Assembly: GCA_000403415.2 (NCBI GenBank) | Contig: KE159699.1 | Span: 53,933-117,385 of the forward strand | Reading direction: 5' to 3' | Source of the DNA: Firmicutes bacterium M10-2 | GTDB taxonomy: Bacteria > Bacillota_I > Bacilli_A > Erysipelotrichales > Erysipelotrichaceae | Length of the DNA stretch: 63,453 nucleotides | Shown here: in pieces, positions 17,656-26,964 of the stretch | Numbering within the stretch: position 1 is the first letter of the stretch | How the letters are laid out: each line of letters begins with the position of its first letter | Translations under genes and position numbers: made by a program | Notes under the pieces: generated by a model | What the model was told of the DNA's origin: nothing | Seen by the model: the letters and a program-made list of their open reading frames with translations, nothing else | Database searches by the model: none

Positions 17656-18361
17656 AAAATGTGGTCCAGCCACCATCAACTGCGATAATATCTCTGTTGA
17701 TATAACGTGAATCGTCGCTGGCAAGGAATAAAGCTGTATTGGCGATATCACTCGCTTCTCCCAGAGAAACATTCATGTTCAGTACAGCACTTACTTTTTT
17801 ATATCCGTCTATATCCAGGCGACCCATCGCAACATTGATCTCCGTATTGATTGCTCCGGGAGCAATCACATTGCAGCGGATTTTTTCTTCTTTGTACATG
17901 AATGCCGTATTTCGGCTCAACGCGTTAAGAGCAGCTTTGGAAGCTCCGTAAATCGGTCCTGCAGCTTGATGCATTGATCCGATTGATGACACGTTAATGA
18001 TATTTCCACCGTTTCCTTGTTGTAAAAAGACTTGACAAGCTTTTCTCATGGCTGCGAAAGGACCGTATACATTGACATCAAATACGCTTCTGAATTTTTC
18101 ATCGCTTGCTTTGGCAATCGGGGCCATGTCATCCATGATGCCTGCATTGTTGACTAGAACGTCAAGCTTTCCGAATTGCTTGATTGCTTCGTCGATCATG
18201 CCTTCGACATCTTCGATTTTCGAAATATCGCCTTGATAAACGACGATCTTTCCGGGTTCTTCTTTCAGGCTTTCTGCCAATGCTTCCAGACGTTCTTTTC
18301 TTCTTGCGACAGCAACAACACTTGCACCGGTAACTACGATTGATTTGTTTTCTAGCTTCAT
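17654..18361 (-). pseudogene. Short-chain dehydrogenase lacking the cofactor glycine motif
   Basis: SDR-family oxidoreductase, 235 residues. NNAGIMD, the catalytic Ser (INVSS), YGASK (Tyr and Lys) and the C-terminal VDGGW are all present. The TGxxxGIG nucleotide-binding loop is not: VVTGAS runs straight into VVAVARRKERL. In intact relatives about 19-20 residues lie between two GAS triplets (TGAS-SGxG...EGAS-VVAVARR). The break at about 18320-18330 looks like an in-frame deletion between two GGTGCAAGT-like repeats. Such a protein should not bind NAD(P). The start is ATG at 18361 after AAAGGAG. Confidence 0.75.
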
Positions 18362-18491
18362 ACTCTGTTCTCCTTTATGATATATATTTATTACATGCAA
18401 AAAAGAAAGCAGTTACAAATAAAAGCCCGAACCGGTCTGCATACTGGACGATATTGTTACAATTGCTGTTTATTGTTTATTTTAGACATAG

Positions 18492-18537
18492 AAAAAGCGA
18501 ATCTCCTTATTTGGTTATCCAAATTTTGGGGTTCGCT
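18492..18537 (-). terminator. Terminator of the DUF1275 gene
   Basis: On the minus strand GCGAACCCC pairs with GGAGATTCGC and is followed by TTTTT. Confidence 0.7.
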
Positions 18538-18552
18538 TCAATGGAAAAGGAA

Positions 18553-19230
18553 CTATTTCTTTTTGGTTGAAAGGATCACAATAAAATCAATCAGCAAAAG
18601 TCCTGCTGCGAGCAATGTCACAAAATGACCCATAAACTTAGAGAAGAATGCGCCAATGATCACAAACAACAAGAACGTGATGACCAGACTTACACTTAAC
18701 AGAAAGCGATACATATCTTCGTTGTCTTTTAAATGGATGTATTTGACAAAACGTTCGACCGCTTCTCTTAAATTGCCGTTTAAATAAACAGTTGCCAAAG
18801 GAATACGGTGAATACGGCGAAACGTAATGGCTTGCAGACCGCAGACTAGACCAAAGATCGGATTGGCTAAGGCATTCCAGGATAAAGGAAGCAGGCTTGC
18901 GAAAATAATGAGGCATACTTCACATAGTGCCGGTCGGCGACGCCAGCCCTTCGATTGGTCGTGTAAATGAAAATGGGTTCCCACAACGATTCCCACCACA
19001 AAAAGAAGGACAGGAAAGGTATATTTCAAAATCTGAGAAAAATCTCCGTTGGAAATATCGATTCCCAAATACAGCAAGTTTCCGGTTTGACTGGAAGCGA
19101 ATACTTTCCCTCTGGTAACGTAGCAGCCGGCATCCATGATTCCTACGCTCGCGCTTGCAAGAAGCCCAACTAACAAGGAATCTTCCCCGTCTTTTTCATC
19201 TTTGATGATTTGTTGGATTGGTTCAATCAT
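18553..19230 (-). CDS. YoaK/DUF1275-family membrane protein
   Basis: Membrane protein of 225 residues with about six helices. The family signatures are visible: GLLASASVGIMDAGCYV at the start, SSQTGNLLYLGI, and GLVCGLQAITFRRIHRIPLATVYLNGNLR in the middle. Family members are widespread in bacteria, and their transport substrate is not established. The gene stands alone with its own terminator and lies downstream, on the same strand, of the pyrophosphatase gene. Confidence 0.82.
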   Translation of the reverse strand: MIEPIQQIIKDEKDGEDSLLVGLLASASVGIMDAGCYVTRGKVFASSQTGNLLYLGIDISNGDFSQILKYTFPVLLFVVGIVVGTHFHLHDQSKGWRRRPALCEVCLIIFASLLPLSWNALANPIFGLVCGLQAITFRRIHRIPLATVYLNGNLREAVERFVKYIHLKDNEDMYRFLLSVSLVITFLLFVIIGAFFSKFMGHFVTLLAAGLLLIDFIVILSTKKK

Positions 19231-19293
19231 ATTTTCACCAGCCTTTCTAGTCGTACTATACGAAAGAAAAAGCGAAGTTGAAAAGAATAATGC

Positions 19294-20904
19294 TTAAAGG
19301 TTTTCTTTTAATTTTTTCGTGATCATCGGAACAATTTGTTTTTTTCTTGATAAGATATTTTCCATCAGTAAAAAACTTTCATGGGAAAAATAAGATTTCA
19401 GCTTTCCTCCGTAGAAAAAATAAGACCCTTTTTGTAAGATGTCGGTAAAGACCATTACATATAGATCAGCATGGGCACGTTTGGCGTGTTCGGTTAAAGA
19501 ATGTTCGATTTCTTCCTGCGAAAAAGAAATTTCATTGATGCTGGGGATGATGGCTTGTGCAATCATGACATTTGCTCCTTCGATTGAAAACAGCTTGACA
19601 TCACCTTCCAAAAAGTCATTCAGTGTTTTATTCGTACAGTTTGAGGACATAAAATATATATCGTAGGCCAGATCTTCAATCGAAATTTGAGCAATTGTTG
19701 AAAGTTTTTCGGCGATATAGAAATCCTTTTCGGTCGTTGTCGGCGATTGAAAATTCATGGTGTCGGAAATGATAGCTCCCAGTAGGAGTCCTGCCATTTC
19801 CTTGCTAGGCTCGATTCCTTTTTCAAAATACATACTTGCCACAATGGTCGAAGTGCTTCCGATGATCTCATTGCGGAAATAAATAGGCTTTTGGGTTGAA
19901 AAATCATTGATTCGATGATGATCGATCACTTCGAGGATGTTCGCTTTTTCTATGTTTGCGACCGATTGAGAAAACTCGTTATGATCGACCAGAATGATCG
20001 ATTTGTTTTGGTAGTCAATTGCGGAAGCTTTCATGACATAACCCACAAGACGGTCATGGTCATTTACGACCGGATAAGCGCGAAAACGGTCTTTTCGCAT
20101 CTTCTTTACTACATCTTCCATATATTCGTTAATATGAAACGAGCGGACAGATGTGGACATCAATTTCTTGATGTTTGGCGCAAAAAATAAGTAACGGGAT
20201 GTGTTCATTGATCCATGACCTGATATAATGATCGGGCAGTGATTTTTTTTCGCACACTCGATCACTTCTTCTTCGATGTGACCGCTCCAGACGATGATTA
20301 ACATACCGGCTCCGCGCTCGATCATTTGTTTCTGGCTTTGTGTATCTTCACCGACGATTACGATCCGATCTTGCACTTGATAACGATCGGCCCCATGTTT
20401 GGAAAGGGTCACGATGCTCACTTTCCCGTTAAGATGAAGTTCATCGTCATCGTATAACAGTGTGCCATCCAAGGTTTTGGCAACATCACTTGCTTTGACA
20501 TCTTGAAGAAGATCGATTCCCAAGGCTGTATCGGCTAAGGCGATCGTTCCCAGATCGTTAGTTGTGATCATGCCGATGACTTTTTGATCATCATCCACAA
20601 CAGCTAAAAAAGGCTGCTTGCAGCGACGCATTTTTTCAAGCGTGTCGAAAATGGTCGTATTTTCATTCACGCAATACGGTCGTTCCAGAGGAATGTCCAC
20701 CAATTGAATGCGTGCATCTTTTAAAAGGAAAGGCTCTTCAAACTGAAATCGATTGAGCAAGTATGCGGTTTCGTCGTTGAGAGGACCAAGTCGACAAGGA
20801 ATTGCCGTACTTTGTTCGTTGTTTTTTAGATTTGCGTAACTAATGGCAGCGACGATCGAATCCGTATCCGGATGACGGTGCCCTGTAATATAAATTGTAT
20901 CCAT
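19294..20904 (-). CDS. Manganese-dependent inorganic pyrophosphatase with CBS-DRTGG insert
   Basis: Family II pyrophosphatase of 536 residues, the regulated CBS-PPase type. The DHH domain begins with GHRHPDTDS (residues 8-16, metal ligands), and the second part has VIDHHRI and GSTSTIVASM. Between them are a CBS domain (residues about 75-125), a DRTGG domain and a second CBS domain (RFRAYPVVNDHDRLVGYV). The C-terminal DHHA2 domain completes the site. In this family adenine nucleotides bound to the CBS pair control activity. It hydrolyses PPi released by biosynthesis. Confidence 0.93.
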   Translation of the reverse strand: MDTIYITGHRHPDTDSIVAAISYANLKNNEQSTAIPCRLGPLNDETAYLLNRFQFEEPFLLKDARIQLVDIPLERPYCVNENTTIFDTLEKMRRCKQPFLAVVDDDQKVIGMITTNDLGTIALADTALGIDLLQDVKASDVAKTLDGTLLYDDDELHLNGKVSIVTLSKHGADRYQVQDRIVIVGEDTQSQKQMIERGAGMLIIVWSGHIEEEVIECAKKNHCPIIISGHGSMNTSRYLFFAPNIKKLMSTSVRSFHINEYMEDVVKKMRKDRFRAYPVVNDHDRLVGYVMKASAIDYQNKSIILVDHNEFSQSVANIEKANILEVIDHHRINDFSTQKPIYFRNEIIGSTSTIVASMYFEKGIEPSKEMAGLLLGAIISDTMNFQSPTTTEKDFYIAEKLSTIAQISIEDLAYDIYFMSSNCTNKTLNDFLEGDVKLFSIEGANVMIAQAIIPSINEISFSQEEIEHSLTEHAKRAHADLYVMVFTDILQKGSYFFYGGKLKSYFSHESFLLMENILSRKKQIVPMITKKLKENL

Positions 20905-20952
20905 AACTGAACCATATCATATTTAATGAAAAGAGAAAACAGAAAGGAACTT

Positions 20953-22284
20953 ATGAAAATTCCAAGTTTGATTTTACAAATCATTCAAAAATTCGAAAAC
21001 AACGGATTTGAATGTTATGTGGTCGGAGGAAGTGTGCGCGACAGCTTGCTGCATCGTGAAATCAGCGACTTCGATCTTTGCACGAATGCCCTTCCTCAAC
21101 AAACGATTGCCTTGTTCGATCACACGATTCCTACCGGAATAAAACACGGAACCGTTACGATTGTGATGGACGAACAGCTTGTCGAGGTGACAACGTTTCG
21201 CAAAGAAAGCCGGTATACCGATCATCGACATCCCGATCACGTTTGTTTTGTCAAAGATCTTCATTCTGATCTTGCAAGGAGAGATTTGACGATCAACGCA
21301 ATTGCGTATTCGCCAAAACTTGGTTATATCGATCCGTTTTGCGGCATGGAAGATCTGAAAAAGAAGATCGTAAAAACGGTTGGCGATCCTGAAAAACGTT
21401 TTGAGGAAGATGCTTTGCGTATGGTCAGAGCGCACCGTTTTGCGGCTGTTTTAGGCTTTTCCATGGATGAAAGCACTCAAAAAGCGATTGAAAAAAAAGC
21501 GGATCTCATTCAATTTGTTGCGATCGAACGCCTCGTTGGTGAATGGATGAAAATCTTAGAAGCAGATCCTTATGAAATCAAAAAGATGCTTTTGCTGTTT
21601 CGTCCTTGGCTTCCGGAATTAATTGCGGCTTCTTATTGCGGACAAAATTCACTTTACCATGATAAAAACGTATTGGATCATACGCTGGAAGCAATCACGT
21701 ATGTCAAACCTTTTGATAAATTGTGTGCTTTGGCATTGTTGCTGCATGATCTTGGAAAGCCGTATGTTCTGACAACCGGAAAAGACGGCCGGGATCATTT
21801 CAAAGGGCATCCGAAAGTCAGCTATGAGATTGCGCTTCGGGTATGTAAAGAATGGAAACTTTCCAACGAATTCAAAAACACTGTGCCTGATCTTGTCCTT
21901 TACCATGACGAGATCGAAACGCCGACTTTATCATGGTTGTACAAGTTTTGTATACAACTTCGATTCGACAAAGAAAAGATGCATCGCTTGTTTATGGTGC
22001 AATACGGTGATATTATGGCTCATTCAAAAAAAGGCAGACAGCGCCTTGAAATCTTAAATGAAATGATAGATTTTTACGAAAAAGAGTCCGTCAATCGCCC
22101 GATGAAATTTTCGGATCTGGCTCTTGACGGAAAAGAGATCGCGAAGATCGCAAATGTTGCGGGCCCTGATATTGGAAGAGTGCTTGAGCATTTGCTCAAA
22201 CACACGTTTTACCATCCGGAAAAAAACACAAAGGAAGAGCTGACAAGTTATTTGAAAAAGGGGATGAAAAAATGGAATTATTAA
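20953..22284 (+). CDS. cca: CCA tRNA nucleotidyltransferase with HD domain
   Basis: Adds or repairs the 3' CCA end of tRNAs. The nucleotidyltransferase core has GGSVRD (about residues 25-30) and DFDLCTNA, followed by RRDLTINAIAY and the RFEEDALRMVRAHRFAAVLGF basic helix region. The C-terminal half has an HD-type motif, LLLHDLGKP. The total is 443 residues. AAAGGAA precedes ATG 20953, and an upstream in-frame ATG (20926) lacks a ribosome site. The stop overlaps rmuC by 13 bp. Confidence 0.92.
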   Translation: MKIPSLILQIIQKFENNGFECYVVGGSVRDSLLHREISDFDLCTNALPQQTIALFDHTIPTGIKHGTVTIVMDEQLVEVTTFRKESRYTDHRHPDHVCFVKDLHSDLARRDLTINAIAYSPKLGYIDPFCGMEDLKKKIVKTVGDPEKRFEEDALRMVRAHRFAAVLGFSMDESTQKAIEKKADLIQFVAIERLVGEWMKILEADPYEIKKMLLLFRPWLPELIAASYCGQNSLYHDKNVLDHTLEAITYVKPFDKLCALALLLHDLGKPYVLTTGKDGRDHFKGHPKVSYEIALRVCKEWKLSNEFKNTVPDLVLYHDEIETPTLSWLYKFCIQLRFDKEKMHRLFMVQYGDIMAHSKKGRQRLEILNEMIDFYEKESVNRPMKFSDLALDGKEIAKIANVAGPDIGRVLEHLLKHTFYHPEKNTKEELTSYLKKGMKKWNY

Positions 22285-23237
22285 TTGTTGTATTGCTGGT
22301 AGTTTTGCTGGTATGCATGTCTGTGTTACTTGTTTATTTATTGAATATGTCAAGGCGCAGCGAACAGATCAATTCGGCGCTGCTGGCAAAAAATCAGGAA
22401 GCCATCACGGTGTCTTCTATGTCGGATCAAAAAATTGTTTCGCGTTTTGATTCGATCCTGACTCAAATGCAGGCACTTCAAAAAAATCAAATTCATTCGG
22501 TTGATTCACTGGAGTGGGTCCAGGAGCAAGTGGAAGGTATGGCTCAAGTCATGACCAATACAAAACGTCGGGGAAATTGGGGAGAATATCAGCTTGATTA
22601 TTTGCTGGGAACTTATCTTGGCGAAAATGATGCGATCTATGAATCCCAATATACACTTCCCAATGGAAAGATTGCGGATGTAGCGCTTCATCTGCCCGGA
22701 ACAAAACAAGTTCTTTGTATTGATTCCAAATTTCCGATGGAAAACTACATGCGAATGGATGACGATCCGGAGAGTCGGGATTATTATTTACGAATGTTCA
22801 TGCAAAATATCAAAAAGCATATTGATGATATTTCAAGTAAATATATTAATGCATATACGGCTCCGCAAGCGCTGATGTTCATTCCAAGTGAAGCGATTTA
22901 TCAGTTCATTTGCGGAAATTGCGATACCTTGTTCAGCTACGCATTGCAAAAACATGTCATGCTCACTTCTCCGACAACGCTTGTAGGTATCTTATTTTCC
23001 TTGCAGGCCAGCACGAACGATTTTTATCGAGCGCATCATTTAGAAGAAATTGAGCGGGAGTTGTTCAAGCTTAAGGAAGATATCGAACGCTTGGAGGAAC
23101 GGACTGAAAAATCGATGAAGTCCCTGGATGCGTTAAGCAAGCAGTTTCAAAATGTATATATTTCGGCGCGTAAAATCAGTACGCGCTTTGATTCAATGAT
23201 CGAAGGAAAGGAAAAAAGAGATGATCTCAGTCATTAA
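22272..23237 (+). CDS. rmuC: DNA recombination protein RmuC family
   Basis: Protein of 321 residues with an N-terminal membrane helix (LLIVVLLVVLLVCMSVLLVYLL), a coiled-coil stretch and the RmuC nuclease-like domain: KRRGNWGEYQLDYLL, IDSKFPMENY (the PD-(D/E)XK-like DSKF) and SPTTLVGIL. RmuC limits recombination at short inverted repeats in E. coli. It overlaps cca at its start and the macrodomain gene at its end, so it is in a four-gene coupled run. Confidence 0.9.
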   Translation: MELLIVVLLVVLLVCMSVLLVYLLNMSRRSEQINSALLAKNQEAITVSSMSDQKIVSRFDSILTQMQALQKNQIHSVDSLEWVQEQVEGMAQVMTNTKRRGNWGEYQLDYLLGTYLGENDAIYESQYTLPNGKIADVALHLPGTKQVLCIDSKFPMENYMRMDDDPESRDYYLRMFMQNIKKHIDDISSKYINAYTAPQALMFIPSEAIYQFICGNCDTLFSYALQKHVMLTSPTTLVGILFSLQASTNDFYRAHHLEEIERELFKLKEDIERLEERTEKSMKSLDALSKQFQNVYISARKISTRFDSMIEGKEKRDDLSH

Positions 23238-23745
23238 AGGAGATATTACAGGATTGGATTTTGATTTGATTGTAAATGCGGCCAATGCGAAATTTATGCG
23301 TGGAGGCGGAGTGTGCGGAGCCATCTTTTCGAAGGCGGGACCTTTGCTGGATGAATATTGTGCGTCATTGCCCGAAGGGAAGGCAGGAGAAGTTCGGATT
23401 TCTCCTGCATTCGATCTGCCTTGTAAGGCAATCATTCATGCGGTAGGCCCGATCTATGAAGGATTGACGAAAAACGCACAAGATCTTGCAAGCTGTTATT
23501 GGAACAGTGTGGCTTTGGCGTATGAGTATATGCGCGAACACGAATTGGATAAAGTTTCGCTGGCATTTCCTTGTATTTCGACGGGAATTTATGGCTATCC
23601 GCATGATTCGGCGTGCGATATTGCTTGGAAAACAATTAAGAAGATCCGTTCGGCATTTCCGGATACGAAAGCAATTGATATCGTGTTCGTTTGCTATGAG
23701 CAGGTCGATTATGAGCTGTATAAGAAAGCGTTGCGCTCCCTATGA
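23221..23745 (+). CDS. Macrodomain protein, probable ADP-ribose hydrolase
   Basis: Single macrodomain of 174 residues. The first conserved stretch (KGDIT, LIVNAANAKFMRGGGVCGAIF) forms the ADP-ribose pocket with the catalytic-loop glycines, and PCISTGIYGYP forms the second phosphate loop. The layout is that of MacroD/YmdB-like enzymes that remove ADP-ribose from proteins or hydrolyse O-acetyl-ADP-ribose. It overlaps rmuC by 17 bp and the next methyltransferase gene by 4 bp. No ADP-ribosyltransferase is visible nearby. Confidence 0.9.
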   Translation: MISVIKGDITGLDFDLIVNAANAKFMRGGGVCGAIFSKAGPLLDEYCASLPEGKAGEVRISPAFDLPCKAIIHAVGPIYEGLTKNAQDLASCYWNSVALAYEYMREHELDKVSLAFPCISTGIYGYPHDSACDIAWKTIKKIRSAFPDTKAIDIVFVCYEQVDYELYKKALRSL

Positions 23746-24284
23746 AATCGATGGTGGAGATCGGACATTCTTTTTTGTCGCCTGTACTGCATCGGCAAGC
23801 GATTTGTATCGATGCGACTTTCGGGCAGGGAAAAGATACCGAGTATTTTGTGCAAAGAAAGATCAAGAAGGTATACGCTTTTGATATCCAAGAACATTTA
23901 ATCGAAAAAAGGAAAGCGGACTTTGAGGAGAATGTGTGTTTGATTGTGGATTCTCATGCGAATATGGCACACTATGTAAATGAGAGCGTAGATGGGATTG
24001 TTTTTAATTTCGGGTATTGTCCTCATGGAGATGTTTCGATTACGACACGACCTCAGGAAAGTGTATGCGCAATTAAGGAAGGACTTCGTCTGCTGCGAAT
24101 CAAAGGACGGATGGCATTGATCGTTTACCCGCATCAATTCGGAAAAGAGGAAAGTTCGGCAATCGAAATGTTTTTGCGTTCGATTGATCCGCATGTCGTT
24201 GCGATACAAAAGGTTTCGGGATTGAATATTCAAACAGGGCCTTACGCTATCTTATTGGAAAAACGTAAAGAATGGAATGAATGA
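23742..24284 (+). CDS. Class I SAM methyltransferase, YtqB/MnmM family
   Basis: Methyltransferase of 180 residues with SAM-binding motif CIDATFGQGKDTE near residue 22 and the family motif FNFGYCPHGDVSI. It belongs to the former rRNA-methylase-like family (PF06962), whose Bacillus member YtqB/MnmM methylates the wobble uridine side chain of tRNA. That fits its position after the CCA-adding enzyme. It starts in an ATGA overlap with the macrodomain gene and is the last gene of the run, ended by a terminator. Confidence 0.85.
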   Translation: MKSMVEIGHSFLSPVLHRQAICIDATFGQGKDTEYFVQRKIKKVYAFDIQEHLIEKRKADFEENVCLIVDSHANMAHYVNESVDGIVFNFGYCPHGDVSITTRPQESVCAIKEGLRLLRIKGRMALIVYPHQFGKEESSAIEMFLRSIDPHVVAIQKVSGLNIQTGPYAILLEKRKEWNE

Positions 24285-24313
24285 GGAATAGGAATAATAT
24301 TCCTCGTTTTTTT
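24283..24313 (+). terminator. Terminator of the cca-mnmM run
   Basis: GAGGAATA / TATTCCTC hairpin and a T-run. Confidence 0.75.
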
Positions 24314-24315
24314 AT

Positions 24316-24344
24316 TTGACGGAGGTTTAATTTCAACATATAAT
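24316..24344 (+). promoter_or_regulatory. Promoter of the phosphosugar isomerase operon
   Basis: TTGACG at 24316-24321, a 17-bp spacer, perfect TATAAT at 24339-24344. Confidence 0.75.
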
Positions 24345-24374
24345 AATGATATACCATTTAAGAAGGAGAGAGTT

Positions 24375-24935
24375 ATGGAAATAAAACAATCCCCGATCTT
24401 TCATGATTTTGAAAAAGGTCTGAAGTCAAAGTGGATGGAAGTTTCTGAAAAACGCTATAAGGATGCAAAATCTTTTTATGAAAGCGTGAATGAAGATTTG
24501 CCAGATGATACGCTAATGTATCGCGTAACTTGTGTCAATGATCCGGAAGCTGTCGAAGGGCACTTGAACTGGGGTATCTCAATGCTGGAACCGGTTTATG
24601 TGAATGGAGAATGCAATATGACACGCGGACATTTTCATTCGGATCTGAACTGTCAGGAATATTATTGGTGTGCAAAAGGACACGGGTTGCTGATGCTTAT
24701 GGATGAAGAGGGCTCTTGCTGGTGTGAAGAAATGGTTCCGGGATCGTTGCATAAGATCGATGGGCATCATGCGCATCGGTTGATCAATACGTCTGACGAG
24801 CGTTTGGAAGTCATTTGTGTTTGGAACAGCAATGCAGGCCATGACTACGGGCGCGTAGAAAAAATGCCGTTTCCTGTTTGTGTGTATAAAGAAAACGGCA
24901 AGATAGTTTTTAAAGAAAGGGGCAAACAGGAATGA
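24375..24935 (+). CDS. Cupin-type glucose-6-phosphate isomerase
   Basis: Interconverts glucose-6-P and fructose-6-P by a metal-dependent cupin fold unrelated to the classic Pgi. The metal site is visible as TRGHFHSDLNCQEYYW (two His and a Glu) and the later HKIDGHHAHRLIN. Residues before this contain the sugar-binding GHLNWGISMLEPVYV. The total is 186 residues, matching bacterial and archaeal cupin PGIs. It overlaps the mannose-6-phosphate isomerase gene by 4 bp, so both enzymes feed the fructose-6-P pool together. Confidence 0.88.
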   Translation: MEIKQSPIFHDFEKGLKSKWMEVSEKRYKDAKSFYESVNEDLPDDTLMYRVTCVNDPEAVEGHLNWGISMLEPVYVNGECNMTRGHFHSDLNCQEYYWCAKGHGLLMLMDEEGSCWCEEMVPGSLHKIDGHHAHRLINTSDERLEVICVWNSNAGHDYGRVEKMPFPVCVYKENGKIVFKERGKQE

Positions 24936-26662
24936 AAAGCTTATATGATCCGTTTCCGAAAACAAAAATCAAAGGATATGAAAATGCGATTGTTCACGGA
25001 TGGAACAAAATTATCAAAACATTGAACGAAAAAAAAGAACAAGCGTTGATTGTAGACACGTATCCGGGAGTTTACGACGAAGAAATTAAGAAGGAATTAA
25101 AGAAGATCGATCACGATGTATGGATTGATGCTCTGGATTTATTCAAAGACAAGGAAACAATTTTCGAACAGTTGAAATATCATATTACGGATGATCGGAT
25201 ATTCGGACGAATGTATTATGGAGAAATCAATAATTTTATCGTTCCGGAAAAATTAGAAGAATTGAGAGAAAAGTTCAATGAAGCACTTCGAAACGGAAAG
25301 CAAGTGCTCGTTTACGGATACGGGGCGCATTTGATCGGACCGGGTCTTTTGGTGTACTTGGATATGGCACGCTGGGAAATCACATTACGCTATCGCAAAG
25401 GAATGCCGAATTTTCAGGATGACAATGTGAATGAGGATGCTTTGAGAAAGATCAAGCGTGGATTCTTTATCGAATGGCGTGTTGCCGATAAATACAAAAG
25501 ATCGCTGTTTGATTCGATCGATTATTTTTTGGATACCAATAATATGGAGGAGATCAAGATGGTATCGGGCGACGGTGTGCGTGCGGGGTTAAAACAAATG
25601 GCACATCGACCGTTCCGTCTTGTTCCTTATTTCGATCCGGGCGTTTGGGGCGGACAATGGATGAAAGAAGTGTGCAATCTAGATCCCGATAAAGAAAACT
25701 ATGCTTGGAGCTTTGACGGAGTTCCGGAAGAAAACTCGATCTATTTGGATTTCGGAAACGGGTATATCGAATTGCCGGCGATGGATCTTGTGTTATATGA
25801 GCCAAAACCTTTGCTGGGGGCAAGTGTATATTCACGTTTTGGAGAGGAATTCCCGATTCGTTTCGATTTTCTGGATACGATGGGCGGACAAAACTTGTCG
25901 TTGCAAGTCCATCCACTGACTGAATATATTCATCGTATGTTCGGTATGGCCTATACTCAGGATGAAAGCTACTATATTTTGGATGCCAAAGAGGGTGCGA
26001 GTGTATATTTGGGATTGAAAGAAAATATCGATAAGGAGCAGATGATCGAAGATTTATACGCAGCCAATCGGGGGGAGATCTTATTTGATGCGGAAAAATA
26101 CATTAATCGTTTTCCGGACAAGAAGCACGATCACTTCCTCATTCCGGCAGGAACTTGTCATTGTTCTGGTGCGGATGCGATGGTACTCGAAATCAGCGCA
26201 ACTCCATATTGCTTTACTTTTAAGCTTTGGGATTGGGCACGTGTTGGACTGGATGGGTTACCTCGTCCGGTACATATCGATCATGGTAAGGAAAATATTC
26301 AATGGGATCGTACGACACCATGGGTCAAGGAAAATCTGGTCAATGCGATTTATACAGTGAACGAAAACGAGCATGTTAAAGAAGAGCACACCGGGCTTCA
26401 TGAGCTGGAATATATCGAAACACGGCGTTTATGGATCAAAGACGAAGTAGTCATTGAAAATGAGGACAATGTGAATATGCTGAATTTGATTGAAGGACAA
26501 AAAGCGGTGATTGAAAGTATAGATGGATCTTTTGAACCGTTTGAGGTCCATTACGCAGAAACATTCATTGTTCCGGCTAGTGTGAACAATTATAAGATCG
26601 TCAATCCGACGGATGAAACGATCGGGGTATTGAGGGCGTATGTGCGCAAGCCTCAAGCTTAG
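24932..26662 (+). CDS. manA: Class I mannose-6-phosphate isomerase with long N-terminal extension
   Basis: Protein of 576 residues. From about residue 225 it is a type I phosphomannose isomerase: PYFDPGVWGGQWM, LSLQVHPLTEYI (the QVHP zinc ligands), FLIPAGTCHCSG and the C-terminal cupin with ETFIVPAS. It converts mannose-6-P to fructose-6-P. The first 215 residues are extra relative to the classic enzyme. They look like a degenerate nucleoside-kinase fold with no P-loop (IFGRMYYGEINNF, YGYGAHLIGPGLL) and have no assigned role. Coupled to the cupin PGI gene. Confidence 0.85.
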   Translation: MKSLYDPFPKTKIKGYENAIVHGWNKIIKTLNEKKEQALIVDTYPGVYDEEIKKELKKIDHDVWIDALDLFKDKETIFEQLKYHITDDRIFGRMYYGEINNFIVPEKLEELREKFNEALRNGKQVLVYGYGAHLIGPGLLVYLDMARWEITLRYRKGMPNFQDDNVNEDALRKIKRGFFIEWRVADKYKRSLFDSIDYFLDTNNMEEIKMVSGDGVRAGLKQMAHRPFRLVPYFDPGVWGGQWMKEVCNLDPDKENYAWSFDGVPEENSIYLDFGNGYIELPAMDLVLYEPKPLLGASVYSRFGEEFPIRFDFLDTMGGQNLSLQVHPLTEYIHRMFGMAYTQDESYYILDAKEGASVYLGLKENIDKEQMIEDLYAANRGEILFDAEKYINRFPDKKHDHFLIPAGTCHCSGADAMVLEISATPYCFTFKLWDWARVGLDGLPRPVHIDHGKENIQWDRTTPWVKENLVNAIYTVNENEHVKEEHTGLHELEYIETRRLWIKDEVVIENEDNVNMLNLIEGQKAVIESIDGSFEPFEVHYAETFIVPASVNNYKIVNPTDETIGVLRAYVRKPQA

Positions 26663-26742
26663 TAAATTAAAAAATTGTCACGACAAATCGTATGAAATGA
26701 AATTTTCGATTTTCTATAATGCGAATATAGGAGGAAAAACAT

Positions 26743-26931
26743 ATGGAAAGAAAAATGTTTCCGAAAGATTCTCTGATTTCGCTGTTGTTCCAATGCGGAC
26801 ATAAACTACATCATTCCGACAAGAGCACGCTTGATCCGGAACAATTGTTCCAAGGATTGAGTGCTCAGGAACAAGAAGAATTGAAAACTCTTCTAACGAA
26901 ACTCACTGCAAGCTGGAAAGAAGAAGAGTAA
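26743..26931 (+). CDS. Small hypothetical protein
   Basis: Protein of 62 residues, mixed charge, with FPKDSLISLLFQCGHKLHH at the front and an acidic C-terminal helix (QEQEELKTLL...). It has a strong TAGGAGG site, and a TATAAT at 26715-26720 supplies a promoter. It has no membrane segment and no known motif. Its CGHKLHH could bind metal, but this is speculative. Its terminator is the second target of the 193-bp element. Confidence 0.65.
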   Translation: MERKMFPKDSLISLLFQCGHKLHHSDKSTLDPEQLFQGLSAQEQEELKTLLTKLTASWKEEE

Positions 26932-26943
26932 ATCATAAAAAAA

Positions 26944-26964
26944 GGATAAGACGCGATCTTATCC
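26944..26964. repeat. Target duplication, left copy: terminator hairpin
   Basis: Stem GGATAAG / CTTATCC with a 7-nt loop, preceded by an A-run. The same 21 bp recur at 27158-27178. Confidence 0.9.
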
